A DNA stretch of 64,000 bases, from positions 419,179-483,178 of the forward strand of contig WHUZ01000047.1 in assembly GCA_015179045.1 (NCBI GenBank), written 5' to 3'. A program made the position numbers and the translations under genes. Within the stretch, counting starts at the first letter, position 1. The number at the start of each line of letters is the position of its first letter. This DNA is from Kalaharituber pfeilii (Eukaryota > Ascomycota > Pezizomycetes > Pezizales > Pezizaceae). Below, one piece after another: positions 21,925-35,048 of the stretch. The notes beneath the pieces were generated by a model that saw only the letters and a program-made list of their open reading frames with translations, was not told where the DNA came from and did not search any database.

Positions 21925-22988
21925 ATGAGTCTAGGCCACAGACGCACCCCGTCCCGCATGTCCACACGCAACTCGGTCCTTTCCTCGGATGCACCGAACC
22001 GCTCGACCACCGCCTCCCCAAATGCTGTACATTTTTCAAAAAAGCTGGTTGTGGTAGGCGACGGTGGCTGTGGAAAGACATGTCTCTTGATTTCGTACTC
22101 GCAGGGGTACTTTCCTGAGGTGAGTGTGTTCCACTTTTAATACATCCTCCATACACATAAAAAGCCCAATCTCCCTTTAATTTGTGTTGTTACTTTTGTT
22201 TCACTTTGTTGTCTTGAGGCACCTTTTAGTTGGGGCCGTTGCTATGGAGATAGTACTCGTTCATGACGCTATACCTCCATTTGCACAGGGCTTTAGCCTT
22301 ACTCGGCTCGGATTACAAAAGTCGTTAACTCTATTAAAAGACTTGCTAACCCCAAACCTTACTCGTATAGAAATACGTGCCGACAGTTTTTGAGAATTAC
22401 ATTACATATAAGACACACCGTGCATCCGGAAAGACAGTGGAGTTGGCCCTGTGGGATACAGCCGGACAGGAAGAGTATGATCGATTAAGGCCGCTATCGT
22501 ATCCAGAGACCGACGTCATTTTTGTGTGCTTTGCTATAGATTCGCCACACTCGTTAGAGAATGTCATGGATAAGGTATGCGCCGTTAGGGTTGTCACAGC
22601 CTCCTTCTCTAGTCCCTCCAAATCCTTGAGCCCCAGCCACCCCACACACACCAACAAAATTATGACCTCTAACTTTGTATTTTCCTTTCTCTAGTGGTAC
22701 CCCGAGGTTGTGCATTTCTGTCCAAACACTCCCATAATACTCGTCGGCCTCAAAACCGATTTACGAAACAATCGGCATGCTACCGAACTTTTGAAGACGC
22801 AGGGCATGACGCCGGTTACGCCGCAGCAGGGGCAAGCGGTGGCGGCGAAGATGCAAGCGAAATATGTTGAGTGTTCGTCCAAAGCTGGAACGGGCGTGGA
22901 CGATGTGTTTGACTTGGCAATCAGCATGGCGATTGGGGATATGATGGTAAAGAAGAAGCCAAAGAAAAAGAATTGTATAATTCAGTAA
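21925..22988 (+). CDS. rho4: Rho-family GTPase Rho4
   Basis: Rho4 is a membrane-attached small GTPase that in filamentous fungi is needed for septation. Exons 21925-22119, 22371-22574 and 22695-22988 give 230 residues. A Ser/Thr/Arg-rich N-terminal extension of about 33 residues precedes the G domain, as in other Rho4 proteins. Motifs seen are the P-loop GDGGCGKT, effector region [18 protein letters not shown], the G4 variant GLKTD and the G5 region ECSSKAGTG. The C-terminus is a lysine stretch (KKKPKKK) followed by the prenylation box CIIQ. The match to Rho4 over other Rho proteins rests on the N-terminal extension and on [20 protein letters not shown] plus [15 protein letters not shown]. 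Exon borders are GT-AG and keep the frame. Confidence 0.92.
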
Positions 22989-23338
22989 TGAGGGGAAGTT
23001 ATGAAAAGGAATGAGAGGAGTATTGGGTGGGGATGTTTTTGTAATTTTTTTTCTCTTTTTGGCTTTTTTCCCTCTTCTCAGTGGTGTTATATTATTTCAT
23101 TTAGCACTTCGTTACGAGACTACCACTTTCTTAGTACGTTTTTGTTTGTGAATCCCATTTTTCTGTTTTGTGCACTTCTAGGGTTCTTTTGGGGATTTGG
23201 ATCTCTGTTGTTATGTTTATGTGTTTTTGTTTCATGTTTATTTTTTATTTTTATTTTTTGCATTTGTTCAGTGGCCCCAGGAAGGTGAGCACTTCATAAC
23301 TTTGGGTTGATTGGGTTTTGCAAGAGTGTACGTTGCTA

Positions 23339-23343
<5 letters not shown>

Positions 23344-23379
<36 letters not shown>
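23344..23379. repeat. 36-bp T homopolymer
   Basis: This is an uninterrupted T run in the rho4 3' flank, the longest homopolymer in the window. Confidence 0.95.
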
Positions 23380-23880
23380 CCTTCTTTTCATACGGGTTCC
23401 GAGAACTTGCAGTATTTCTAACCAGTTGTGTTTTTGTCTCGTTTTTTTCTTGCTTATACACTTTGGGTGTGCGTGTTTGCTGCGATGTTTGATGGAAAAT
23501 TGATAGCGGTATATAGGAAAAAAAGGTGACGGTGGTCAAATGATTTTGGCGTCCGTTCTCCCAACTGTGCAAAGACATCACGATGAGGTTGAGGTTTACC
23601 CTGTGCGTTGTGAAAGTGTGAAATGTGTTGCATATTTGTGTTATTTTTGTGTTGTGCGTGAATGTGTGTGATAATCGGGGTATGAATAGATGTATACCCG
23701 ATGTGGGTTGGGTATTGCAAATCACCAATGTATTTCTTTTTTTTGGAGGGAAGCCGTTTTTTGCCTCTTTTTCTTTTTTCTTTTTCGTTGTTTATACAAG
23801 TACATATATATAACAGATACAGACAGACAGACCATGATAATTATAAAAAAAGTCAAAAACTATCATAAGATATCTTTTTA

Positions 23881-23911
<31 letters not shown>

Positions 23912-24828
23912 TGGTGGTTTGTTTTCAATATATATAAAAGACAGTTGAAGGACACCTTTAGTTAACAATATTTTGATTCTAAATTTTCAACTCCAATCAC
24001 TGACGCATCAAAAATCATAGAAAATATAAAAACTGCTCATACAGATGAAGAGAATTGAGTAAAGAATCAATCTACGATGCATTTTCTAATTTTGTAAATT
24101 TTTGTAGAAAATAGGATTAAAGAGAGGTAAATTTCGGTTAAGGTTAATACAAATCAGGCAAAAAAATAAAGCTTAGTAAGTAAGAAAAAAAATTCACTTG
24201 AAAGAGTTAAGTCTAACGTACCTAAGTACCTGTAAATTACCACTTTACTTTTAATCAAACCCCCCTACCGATGACTTTTTTATACACATATTTCCTGAAA
24301 CTGTTTTTTTAGTTCTGATAAAGGTATATCCGTTAGAAGTATGGATTAAGAAAAATCGCATACAGTACCTACACAATATAATGCAGCAGGTATCTGTGAC
24401 TTCGTAAGTTATATCGACAGCATAATATTTTCGCTGCACACCTAAAAAAGTCTTTCAATGAAAAATTTGAACTCACAATGAAAAACCTTTGCGGGTAAAC
24501 AATCATAAGCTGGTTTTGCTGCTTCTAATTCTTTTCTTGCAGGTGAAGAGCAGTATTCCGTACAGTTATAGGGCAAGAGTGAACAGTGATGGAGAAAAGG
24601 GCTGTATTAGTTAAGCACAATGAAGTGTTACATATCATAGTGTCTGTCCGGAACCATATATCGATGTTCATCGAGGTTTGGATTTACATGGTTATATGTT
24701 TTAATTTAAGCTTACCTTATCTCTCCATTTTTATCTTTCAGTAATGTATATGGACCGTAAAGCCTTACTTTAGAGATACTTCCCACCCCCCAACCCCCAC
24801 CAGTCAACCACGCAGTAAAGTATAAGAG

Positions 24829-24861
<33 letters not shown>
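24829..24861. repeat. 33-bp A homopolymer
   Basis: This is an uninterrupted A run. A T24A9 palindromic tract follows about 90 bp later (24953-24985). Confidence 0.95.
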
Positions 24862-24864
<3 letters not shown>

Positions 24865-24952
24865 AGAAAACTCATCTGTTGTTTGTTTTTGTTTTTTTAT
24901 TTTTTTTCACATAATTTCATGGGCGGAAAAACTACTATTGCCCATTAAAGTG

Positions 24953-24983
<31 letters not shown>

Positions 24984-25203
24984 AATTTCATCCTCATATA
25001 TATATATATATAGATAGACAGGTCAGATAACATATCACAAAATCAAGCTTTCATAGTACTGTATCTCGAAAAGAGAAAAAAGGAAAAAAGGAAAAAAGGA
25101 AAACATAATGATACAACAAAAAAAAAAAAATAGGAGATACATACATCAACTTCGCACTCACACAATGCAAAAAAGACAAATAACAAAAGGAGGAGAAAAA
25201 AGG

Positions 25204-25235
<32 letters not shown>

Positions 25236-25625
25236 ACACTCCAAAGAGTGCTTTGTCCGCAATAACTGTTACAAAACTTTTAAGAAAACAAACTACAGTT
25301 ATATATTTCCATCTTCCCCCACCGCTACAGCTATACAGTAAAACAGTACTCGCAAACCCTCTTCCCCATCTCCCTCAATACCCTCAATACATAGTGTCCA
25401 TACTGATAAGGGAAAAAACAACAAAAAGCCACACAAAATGATAAAAATAAATAAAACAACACAATTCCCGTTCTCCAACCCTCCCTCGAGCTCTGCTTCT
25501 TTACCAGCCGAAAGGCTCCCTTCAGCGGTTGATTAACAAGACAAAAACAACACAAAATAAACAACCCTGCACGACCTATCATGGTATATCCAACACAATC
25601 AATACAAATAGAAAAATGAAAGAGG

Positions 25626-25656
<31 letters not shown>

Positions 25657-26135
25657 ATACCGGACAGTAATACGTTGCCTCATTCTCATGCCTGTTAGTA
25701 ATATATAGAGATAGGTATATAAGCCATAACAAATTCTTCCCGTGCGGTTTTTTTTTCCTTTTAGCTTTTTTTTTGCGGGGAAAAGGAGCTTCAGATAAAT
25801 AGGCATCAACGTTAGACTGCGTCATAGAAAGGTAAGGCTTATACTACGAATACTAATAGGAAGAGATAACGACAATGAAATAGAAAAAACGTCAACAACA
25901 CCTCACACCATAACCCTTACACAATACAAAAATAATAGAGAGAAATACAGAGAATCAGAACAGGTATAGGACTCACTAGTAATAGAGAAATAGTTTCGAA
26001 TCTAAGGCCCAGTCGCACATCTTGTAATAATCAAATAGAATAAGAAGAGAGGAGGTAATATGGAAGAAGAAATAAGACGGGATGAAAGAAATATGAGAAG
26101 GAAACAAGGTAATTCATATCTTCTTACGTCTCGAC

Positions 26136-29100
26136 CTAGAAGCACGCAAAAGACCTCTTATTCTTCTTATTCCATTGTGCCATCCGCTGCTCCAGATGCG
26201 CCTGGGCTTGTTCGGCCTTGACACGGGCAACCCGCTCGTCCTCCACTGCTTGCATAGAGTACCTAGTGTGCGACTCCTGCCTTGCACGGTCGAGTTCTTC
26301 CTGAACCTGCTGTGCTTTGAGCTGAAGGCTCTCACGGTCTGCAGTCAACCGTTTCAAAGTCTTCTCACAGTCTGTCAGTGCCTCCTCTAAAGTCTGCGTC
26401 AAGGCCTTCTCAGCCAACAGCTGCTTCTCAAGGGTCTTGATCCGTGCATCCTGGTCCTCAATGTGAGCTGCAACATAATCCTTGCTGGGACGCCTGGACA
26501 TATTTGGTGATGTTGGGGCGGCAGGCACTGGAGGAGTTCCATTAGTAGGAAGTGGAGGTAGTGGAATGGCGGGTGGAGGCGAGGGAAGTGAGCTAGTAGA
26601 GTTGCTCTTCCTTGGGTCCTTTGACATGGAGTTGGAGCGCTCTGCACGCATGGTCGCTTTTGCATTTGCCAACTCAGCTTGCGCCTCAGCAAGTTGAACC
26701 TACAGAATTTAGCACATGGCATTGAGGAATAATAAACAATCGATGACAAACCTTCAAAGCTGCAATCTCCTCATTCAATATCTCAGTGGCTGCCCTAACA
26801 TCAGCACCCTTCTTCGCGGCATCCTCAACGAGAGCTTGACGCTCTGCCTGAACCTTGTCAAGCTCTGCATTGGCTGCGGCGAGTTTCTGAGCTGTCTCCT
26901 GATTCTGGTCGAAAGTGAAAGCAAGCTGCTGTTCGAGGTCCTCCACAACACGAGCATGCTTAGCCTCCTTCTTGGTAAGTTTCTCCATCTGTTCCTCGGC
27001 CTGAGAGTGAAGCTCCTTAAGTTCCTTAATAGCCTCGATTTGCTCGGCAATCTGCTTCTTCGCCTGAGCAAGCTCCGCGGCCATTGCGGCAGCATTTTCA
27101 GTGTGGTCCAAGTGCGCTTCAGCCACCATATCCCTGTTCTTTTCCAAAGCGTCAATGGTGTTCTGGGCTTCGAGTAGAGATTTCTCAAGCATCTCAACAC
27201 GCCTTGCCTGAGAATCTGCTGCTCTGTTGTTTTCCTCCAAGATGCTACGAGTGGTCTTGAGCCGCTGCTCATAGCTCTCTTTGGTAGCAGCGAGTTCAGC
27301 TTCGTGGGAAATTCGTGCAGTCTCTTCAGCCGCCGCTCTTGCTTCAGCGACTGCCGCAAGTTCTGCCACGCGGGCTTCACTGGCCTTGAGAGCAGCCTGG
27401 GCAGCAGCTTCTCTTGCAGTAAAAGCAGCCACCTGCGCCAACGCATTGTCAAGCGACTCCTGAAGCGTCTCAAGGCGGGACTCGTAATCTGTAATGAGTT
27501 TAATCTTCTCGGAAACCTCATTAGAGATTTGGGAGATAGTGTCCCTATGCTTCTTTACTTCAGACCTCTGGCTTTCTTCGGCTTCAGCAAGTTTAGCCTC
27601 AAGTTGTGTTTGAATGGAAGTCGAAGTCTCCTCAAGTTCAGCAATCCTCTTGCGGTGGCCCTCAATGGTTGCCTTGTGATCTTCAATTGTTTGTTGAAGA
27701 TTTTCCACAAGTCCTTGCTGTTCGGCTTTCTTTTCCTCGTATTCCTTAACCGTGCGCTCTAAGCGTTCTGAAGCGCTGTTCTCTGCTGCAAGATGTGACT
27801 CTTCCAATTGCTTAATGGTGCCCTCCAAGTCAGCAATCTTGTCAAGGAGGGAATTCTCGGAAACTTTTATTGCATCAAGGGCAGAAACATGCTTCTCAGC
27901 AGCAGACTCCAAATCACGCTCAAGCTGGGCGATCTTGTGCACCTGTTGATCATTTGCAGCAGTACTGTCGGAAAGCTTCTTCTGAGTCTCCAACAATTTA
28001 GTAACCAGATCCTTAGCCTCATTGACGCTGGCAAGAAGCTGGTCTCTAAGCCCCTGCACCTCCTTGTTGTGTTCCTCCTCCTTCTCAGATAACTGACGCC
28101 GCAAGGTTTGCACCTCGAGTTCCGCCTCATCAATCCTACGTTCCATGACTGCCACCACTGAGATGTCCATTGGAGAAGAGGATTTGCTAGACCGCTCCCT
28201 AGTTAATCCAGTAATCATCGTGCTCTTATTGTCAAGGTCTTTTCTTAATGCCGTAATCTCGTTCTCCAACTCTTGGATGCGTTCAGTGCGAATATGAAGT
28301 TCGTGCAGCGCTTCATCCATATTTGAGTCGAAATTCTCCAGAGACTCTGGATGCGTTTCGAGGTAGGGCTCCGCAATCTTACGAAGGCTAGTGAAAGAGC
28401 GCTGAGCCCTATCGAGCATCATCAAGCTCTGGCTCGACTTTCGCCTGATCAGATTACTTGAAGAGGAAGAGGACATCATGGATTGATTTCTAGCCTTAGC
28501 AACATCCTGTTTGAGCTCCTCAACCAACTCCAATGCCTCTTTATGCTCGTTCTGAATACGATCACGCTCACGCTGCAGCTCAGCAATACGTTCTTGTTTC
28601 TCCAAGTGCTCCTTCCGAATGCTAGCCATTTCCGCGGCAAGAGCCTCCTCTTTCTCTTGATGTTCTTGGTGAAGGGTTCGAAGTGCCTCGAGCTCTTGAC
28701 GAAAGGTGCCAGTCTCAAACTCACTAGCCTCCAAAGAAGGGGACACCGCAGCCGATGACAACTCAGAAGATAGGGAACGCGAAGTGCCATTTTCGGACAC
28801 GCCCTTCAGTTCACTTACCCTAGTGCCTGCCAAGAAGGATACAGGCCTCATGGGTGATGGTGACGGTGGAGGGGAAGAGGACTCTGGAGAATCCTGCTGC
28901 TTACCCCGTTGAAGTTCATCGACTTCATCCTGGAGGCGTACCATCTCCCGCAGAGCAGCCTCATAGTTAGCTGTCACTTGCTCGAACTCGTTAAGAGTAC
29001 TCTCATGTTCAACTTTAAGCTCCAGAAGCTCTTGCTGCACACTCTCCAGCTTGTCGTGGACAAACTCAGTCTGAGCGGGACTTTGTGGTGCCACTGTCTG

Positions 29101-31794
29101 ACGTTCTGTCGTAAGATTACCGTTCGGCACTGCAACATCCAAATCGCGAGCCTTTGAAGCTCGACGTTCTCGAATACCAGGCTTCCCATTCACACTCTGT
29201 GCTGCATTGTTCTCTTGAGCATTATTTGAACGCTTCTTCATATGACCATTCACAAGTTTTTCTGACGTTGTTGCATGCTCCGATGCATTGTCGGAGTCCT
29301 CCTCAGTGAGCTTGTCTCCATTGATAGCTTTCTTCTGACTGTCAGCTGAATATTCTGATAGCATGCTCTCAAGCTTGCCAAGATTCCGTTGTCTTTCTAC
29401 GACATGCTCAAGTCGTGCAATCTCTCGCTGCATTAACTCGACGTTCTGATCTGCCTCCGCAAGCCTCTCCTCCAAAGTCGATATATAATCCTCACAACCT
29501 GCCTCATTCTCTCTCACCCTTGCAATTTCCTTTCGAAGTTCTGCGATCACGGCAGCATTCTTTTCTTCCCCAGATGTATGGCCTATCAGCTTGGCTTCAA
29601 GGTCGTGAAGGTATGTCTCAGTTGCTGATTCTCGGTCCATCATTTTCTGTACTCGTGCCTGTAACTGCTGGTTGACCGTCTCGATGTATGCCAATTTCGT
29701 CTCCTTCTCGAGCAATGAGCTTTCGGTTGAGGACAGCGATGACCTCGTACTTGACAAAGAACTCTCAAGACTTTGAATAGTCTTCTCGTACTCCAGAACT
29801 ACTTGCTCAACGGCTTCCGCAAACGAGTTCGAACGCCTGAGTCTCTCAACGGCACTATCACTATGCTCCGCTGCTGCTGCTGCCTCGGCCTCTTGCGCTT
29901 TCGTCAATTCCGAAATCAATCTGGCGTGGCGCTGACTGAGGGCAGAATAATTTTCCTGTAGGTCGAGAAGTTGATTTTGTAATTCCATCTCTCGCTCATT
30001 GCTGCGATCGGGTCGATCTGGTGCCACCTTCCTCACACGCTCGCTACTGTCCGATGAATTAGAGTTTCTCAGCTGCTCCCGCAGGAAGGCGATCTCTGCG
30101 CGTAACCGCTCAATAAGGGCCTTTGTGTCACTCTCTTCTGAGACCTGTTGGATCCTTGGCTTGCTCTGTATTGCACGGGCTCTTTGTGCATACTATAAAA
30201 CATTAATACGAAGTACGGCAAGTGGACGGTAAGTTTGATAATGGATTACCTGAACGGTGTTTAGAGTTTCGCTGAGATGGAATTCTGCAGGGGTAACACA
30301 TGCAACCATATAGGTTATAGCATTTCCGCCCAACGAGTCTTGAAGTAGACGTGTAAGCTTTGAATCACGGTAAGACACATGGGATCCTGGACTGCGGGAA
30401 GACAGCTGAGATATAACTTTCCCAAGACTCGCAAGCCCTGCATTGATTGAAATGCCCTCTTTTGCTCGCTCTCCTTGCGCCATTGTGTTCTAATCTCTAA
30501 ACATTAATTCACGCCATTACGTTTCCACGCACAGCAGACAGGTAGCACCAACCTTTAATCGTTCACTACCGGCCAAATCAACAAAATGGAGTTTGCTATC
30601 CACCGTAATGTAACCAGCTTCCGAGCCTTGTACAATCATATCAAGTGGGAGGGAATTCCGCCTATCCCTATCAGTCTGTGGTCGTGGCTTCTTCTGAACC
30701 AAATTTAAGCTGAAAACGGCATGAGATCGCGAAGATTTTGCGTTAATCGCTGTTGCGTCTGTCTGACGGATGGACGATCCAAAACTCAATGCGTCCATCA
30801 AATCTTCATAAGAATTAATTTCGAGTTCGTGGAGTCCAGTCAAGACTATTCGTCCATTCTTATCCTCCCTGATGGTGACCTGTGGTCTATCGTGCATGTG
30901 GATTTCGCTGATTAACAAGTCTCGATATTGTTCATTGTAAATCTTGTGCCTTGTTAGACTCTAGTCGCTGATAAACGTTACAAAATCCTCTTACCTCAAC
31001 GTATGTTGCTTTTATCGTCCATGCCTTGTTGCCCGATGCCTTTGGCGAACCAATTTGGGAATATCGTGAGGGAGCTCGTATACCGGAGCCACGATGGTTG
31101 TTGCCCTGGGGTGCACCCAATTGCTCGAATAGCGCAGCAGCGGCTCGTGGAATAATTCCTGAAGATGTCTGTCAATGTCTCTACTACCCTGCGGTACTTG
31201 GCCAGTATTCCACTATATTACATACCAACTTGCGACTGGTTGAAATGTTCTCCAGGACTCGCTGTACCCATCGTGTATGACTTTCCGGCACCAGATTGGC
31301 CATATGCTAGCAAAGAAACATTATATCCTTGCACAAAAGCCGATACACTCTCTTGCAGGTATTCCCAGATCCCATCCTGGCCCACCTCTTCCCCAAAGAC
31401 TCTATCAAACACGAAAATCTTCTTCCCCTGGGGACTATCCACTGCTAGGCTCGTCGGGCTAATCACTTGGACTGCGCTCCTTTGGAATCGTTGCGGAATC
31501 AATTCGTAGCCTGGATCACTCGGTCGTAAGGCTGGCCGAACGCGTATAGCTGTAGCATTGAACCATCTAAGTTAGTGAAAGTATATAATAGGGCTTCGAT
31601 GTGATCGCATGGTTTGACGAACCAACTTTGACAGCTGTCTTCGAGTCCTCGTCAGAAGCCCGACTTCCGCCTGGGCGGCTGCTCATGCTCAGCCTACTTT
31701 GGCTGCGCACCGGCCTGATCATGGCGCTTAATGGTCGTGGGGGATGAGGAGGTGATGGGGATGTAGGTGGGGAAGCCATTCTGACGCCGGCCAA
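26136..31794 (-). CDS. Kinesin-4-type motor protein with long coiled coil
   Basis: This is a plus-end-type N-terminal kinesin; kinesin-4 members act on microtubule dynamics at the spindle or cortex. Proposed exons are 31623-31794, 31226-31549, 30995-31158, 30553-30942, 30250-30489, 26752-30192 and 26136-26699, giving about 1764 residues. After a Ser/Pro-rich start the motor (about residues 56-435) shows VKVAIRVRP, the ATP loop [22 protein letters not shown], switch [12 protein letters not shown], switch [14 protein letters not shown] and [17 protein letters not shown]. The neck reads [17 protein letters not shown]. Residues from about 440 to 1600 are predominantly predicted coiled coil (Glu/Lys/Leu-rich heptads) broken by Ser/Pro-rich linkers. 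A Pro-rich hinge and a final coiled coil end in [10 protein letters not shown]. The C-terminal end is conserved in fungal kinesin-4-like proteins from memory. The subfamily call is inference from the motor; the kinesin call is certain. Confidence 0.92.
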
Positions 31795-34700
31795 GCGTAT
31801 AATAGCTCAGGTATACGGAAGGAGTGTAGCAATAACGACTCTGTGAAGTGGCCGAACAAACTTGCAACGAGGGTATAAATTCAAAAGAGTGCGTTTCGAA
31901 CGTAGCAAGGAAAAGAACCAGTGGACAGGCGGAAGGGTATAACTGTGCTATGAAAGGGTAGTGGAGATCGCCTCAGCCGTCAGTCTGGTGCTGGGAGGGG
32001 GAGGGGGGGGGAGGGGGGGGGAGGGGGGGGGGGGGTGACCAAGCGGTTAATGCCCCTTGGGAATGTGAACAGAGCAACGTCGTAGTTTTCCCTTGGGCAC
32101 CCCGCGATTGACAAATTGAGCCGAGTGTGAGCGAGAGGCAGTCGACCAGGAAAACGGGCAGGGGGAGAAGGTACGTTGCTGTGTGCAGTGTGAGAACTGC
32201 AGCGAGGAAGGGGTGGTGCAGCGAGGGGGTAGGGGCACCGGTGCCGATGGAAATAGGAGGCAGGGTTGGGATTGGGGGGGCCTACGGCGGATTGTGCGGC
32301 AGCTAATATGTATTCTATGTAAACAACGAGTGAGTCCTCTACGTTCGGGCCTGCCAGCCCTGCGGCCGACCAGCGGCGCATAGCAGCTCTGCGGGCGAGA
32401 GCAGGAGGGCAGCTCCCCTTGGGGGTCGCGTCGTCTCCGGCCTCAGCTTGCTCCGGGCAAGCGAGTCAGTCCCTTGCCTGAGCATTTCCCAAGAAGCACC
32501 GGGGCGGCGCAAACGAAAAGGATGCCCGCCGTGTCTGCCGTGGCTCGCCAAATTCACCAATTGTGCACATGGCTCATTTGCAGGAGGGGCCCCTGTGACT
32601 GGCACCCCCCCCCCCCCCCCCCCCTCGCATACACCATCCCAGTACCTATCACAGCACTCCTCAAAATGCTACCTCGTCACTCTGCCTTCCAATGGCGTCC
32701 TATTCAGCACTGAACAGCGCCTACGTGTAGGGACGCAGCTCGCGTCCAGTGGCAGGGGCCAGAGCTCGAGTGCCAGAAGGTGCCTGCGCGGGCGGAATTC
32801 GTCGGATCGTCCTACAATTTGCAACCCAGTGCCGGGTTCCCCTGAGTCGAGGCACCTAAGTCAGAACAAGCAACTGAGCTTTGCCCATTTGAACAGCCAG
32901 AAACTACTTTACACTTGGGCCTAGTAGCGCAAACGGTGTCCGTGAATGCCCTGTCCATCTTGCAACAAAAACACCCCACAGCACCATGCAAGTTGCAAGT
33001 GCTAGCCCCCATAGTCTCTGAGGAATTGGGCCAGATACGTAGGAAGCTCTCCCGGGAAGGACTTGCTGAGGCATGCTTGCGGTTGGATAGACGCTCTAGC
33101 CGTGAGAAGGGGGAAAAGAAGACTTTCATGAATGTTGCCTTACATGCGCGCGGTGAAATTCTTGAGCCTGCTGAAAGTTCCTCAGATCCCCGGAACCGCA
33201 GCATTTCTCAGGCATGCTTAGATTTCCCATCATTCCTCACGACGTTGGGTAGAAATGGCCAAGTTTCTAGAAGTCAGTGCTAATCGCCAGCTGCTGAGCC
33301 GCCATTCCCAGTGTTCACCTGACCATTGATTGCCAGTATTACAAGTCGCGATGTTAGCTTCCCCCCCCCCCCCCCCCATGCTTTAATATCCCCACAATGC
33401 TGCATGCCATCAGACGATATGACATGGTGAAAGCAAGGAAACGCACTTTATCGAGCCACCACCCCCGGTCTGCTGCACGTCGCTGTACTATACGCTGTAT
33501 GCCATGTATTCCGTATGCTATAGTTTGTGCGCGGAATATGCTCAATGACCAAATTCCACTCAATCTCAATCTCAACCTTACCCCCCCTCAATAAATCTCT
33601 GCGCAACTCCGTCCTTATTGCCATGCAGAATTTCTCGCTTTGCCCTAGTTTGTCGGAAAGAAAGAGGGTAAAAAAGAAAAAAGGGAGCCTTAGTTCTGCC
33701 AATCCGAAAGGGGCAACCGACGAATGGGGTAGAGTCTGATACGAGAACTGATGGGGCCACGACCCCTGTAGTCAGGGGACACGCAGCAAGGGATGGGGAC
33801 AATAAATTGTGTGATAAACCGACTGAGCCAAGGCACCTGCCGCCGTACTCCACTCAAGCATAAAATTCAATGATCAACCGTGTCCTGGGCATCTGGAGAC
33901 CCCTACAACCACGGCGTGGAAGTACTCAGTACACCACGCTAGAAGACGCTCTAGAACACTTTTCTGAGATTCTACGGAGCTACTGCTTAGATTCTAGTTC
34001 TCACCGTACAATTAACTCACAAATGCAATCCTGGGCGTTCATGCCAAATGCAAGCACGATTACGTATCTCAGCTTTCTAATGGCCGAGCTCGAGTTCGCA
34101 AAATAGTCTGTAGCGGAGATTACTACGCAAGTATTTTTCACGGTAATTATTGTTTCATTAGGTAAAGAGAGGTCAAGGAATACGAACAAAGGAAATTGAG
34201 GAATTAGAACGAAAATTTAAGGTATGAAGGAGAAGGAAATGGCTCAACTAATATTAGTATGTGAGAATTACAAATAGAAGAGGAAATGAGAATTATCAAT
34301 AGCTAAGTTGCTGTGAGAATGAGAGCAACTTGCAAGTGTTAAATGCACAGGCTTAGACACATATCATCATTTGATTGTAAACTCTAAAACACAAAGTGTG
34401 CCTGACATCGAGAATTTGTGCGTAAGAGTACTCAAAATGTCAGGAAAGAAAAACAGACCAAAAACTCACACCGCGTTGACGCAAGTCCCGCAGATATACA
34501 ATGTCAAACGGTGGGTAAAACCACATTTCGCCGCAAAACAGAAAGAGATGCCAATGAGAAGGAAGAAATGTAATAACCGCCCTGAGCGGAAAGGAAGTAT
34601 ACATAGGAATATGAAGTTTGCAAGAAGCTAGTCGCGAGTAAACAATAGAACTCTACGCGGGAATGCACACAAGAAAGGCGGAGCTCTAGTCCGAATAACA

Positions 34701-35048
34701 AGGCTGTAGCAGGAGGAGAATTGAATGGTCTCTGGAAACAAGAATTGAAGAACATCCCCAACGTGTGAGCTATTCTTGGGTAGAACCAAAAAAAAAAAGC
34801 AGAACCCCGTGGTATCAAAGCAAGTCCAAACAAATCGTAAAATAAATAATATGAATAAAACATAAAAGGCGACTAGGTATCAAGGAAAAATGTAAGGAGA
34901 GAATTTGGGCAAGAAGTAAGAAATAAAAAAAAAAAGGAAAAAAGGTAAAAAGGGGAAAAAAAAAGCCGTACTATCCTCAATTTTATACAAAAATCACAAT
35001 CAAAGCTAAGATCCAAGCATCTTTGTATTTTCGTGAGTGTATCACAGC
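31795..35048. other. 3.25 kb intergenic region upstream of the kinesin gene
   Basis: This lies between the kinesin 5' end and the DENN gene 3' end, so it holds the kinesin promoter. It has a G-tract array at 31993-32035, a GC-rich part at about 32330-32800, a 20-C run at 32605-32624 and a 17-C run at 33361-33377. The part after 34100 is A-rich and probably the 3' flank of the DENN gene. Open frames such as 32448-32924 and 32915-33283 have no family resemblance. No gene is supported. Confidence 0.6.
31993..32035 (+). repeat. G-tract array (potential G-quadruplex)
   Basis: Runs of four to more than ten G are separated by single A residues, with at least four tracts in about 43 bp, enough for an intramolecular G-quadruplex on the plus strand. 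It lies about 200 bp upstream of the kinesin start, with the G-rich strand opposite to the kinesin coding strand. Confidence 0.85.

Larger units (their letters stand above)
22989..26135. other. 3.1 kb A/T-tract-rich convergent intergenic region
   Basis: The region lies between rho4 and the convergent kinesin gene and has no supported gene. It is unusual for its long homopolymers: T36 at 23344-23379, A27 at 23884-23910, A33 at 24829-24861, T24A9 at 24953-24985, A30 at 25204-25233 and A27 at 25626-25652. A (GGAAAAAA)n run lies at about 25077-25100 and an (AT)n run near 25000-25012. The stretch between 23900 and 26100 is AT-rich throughout. It may contain decayed repeats, but I find no paired termini. 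Confidence 0.65.

Noticed and set aside
26775..27521. Arg/Leu-rich 248-codon frame within the kinesin gene
   Set aside because: Shifted-frame reading of the coiled-coil exon; the in-frame exon is continuous over 1147 codons.
33151..33164. Short match to the conserved 18S rRNA word GGTGAAATTCTTG
   Set aside because: Only about a dozen bases match, and the flanks do not resemble rRNA.
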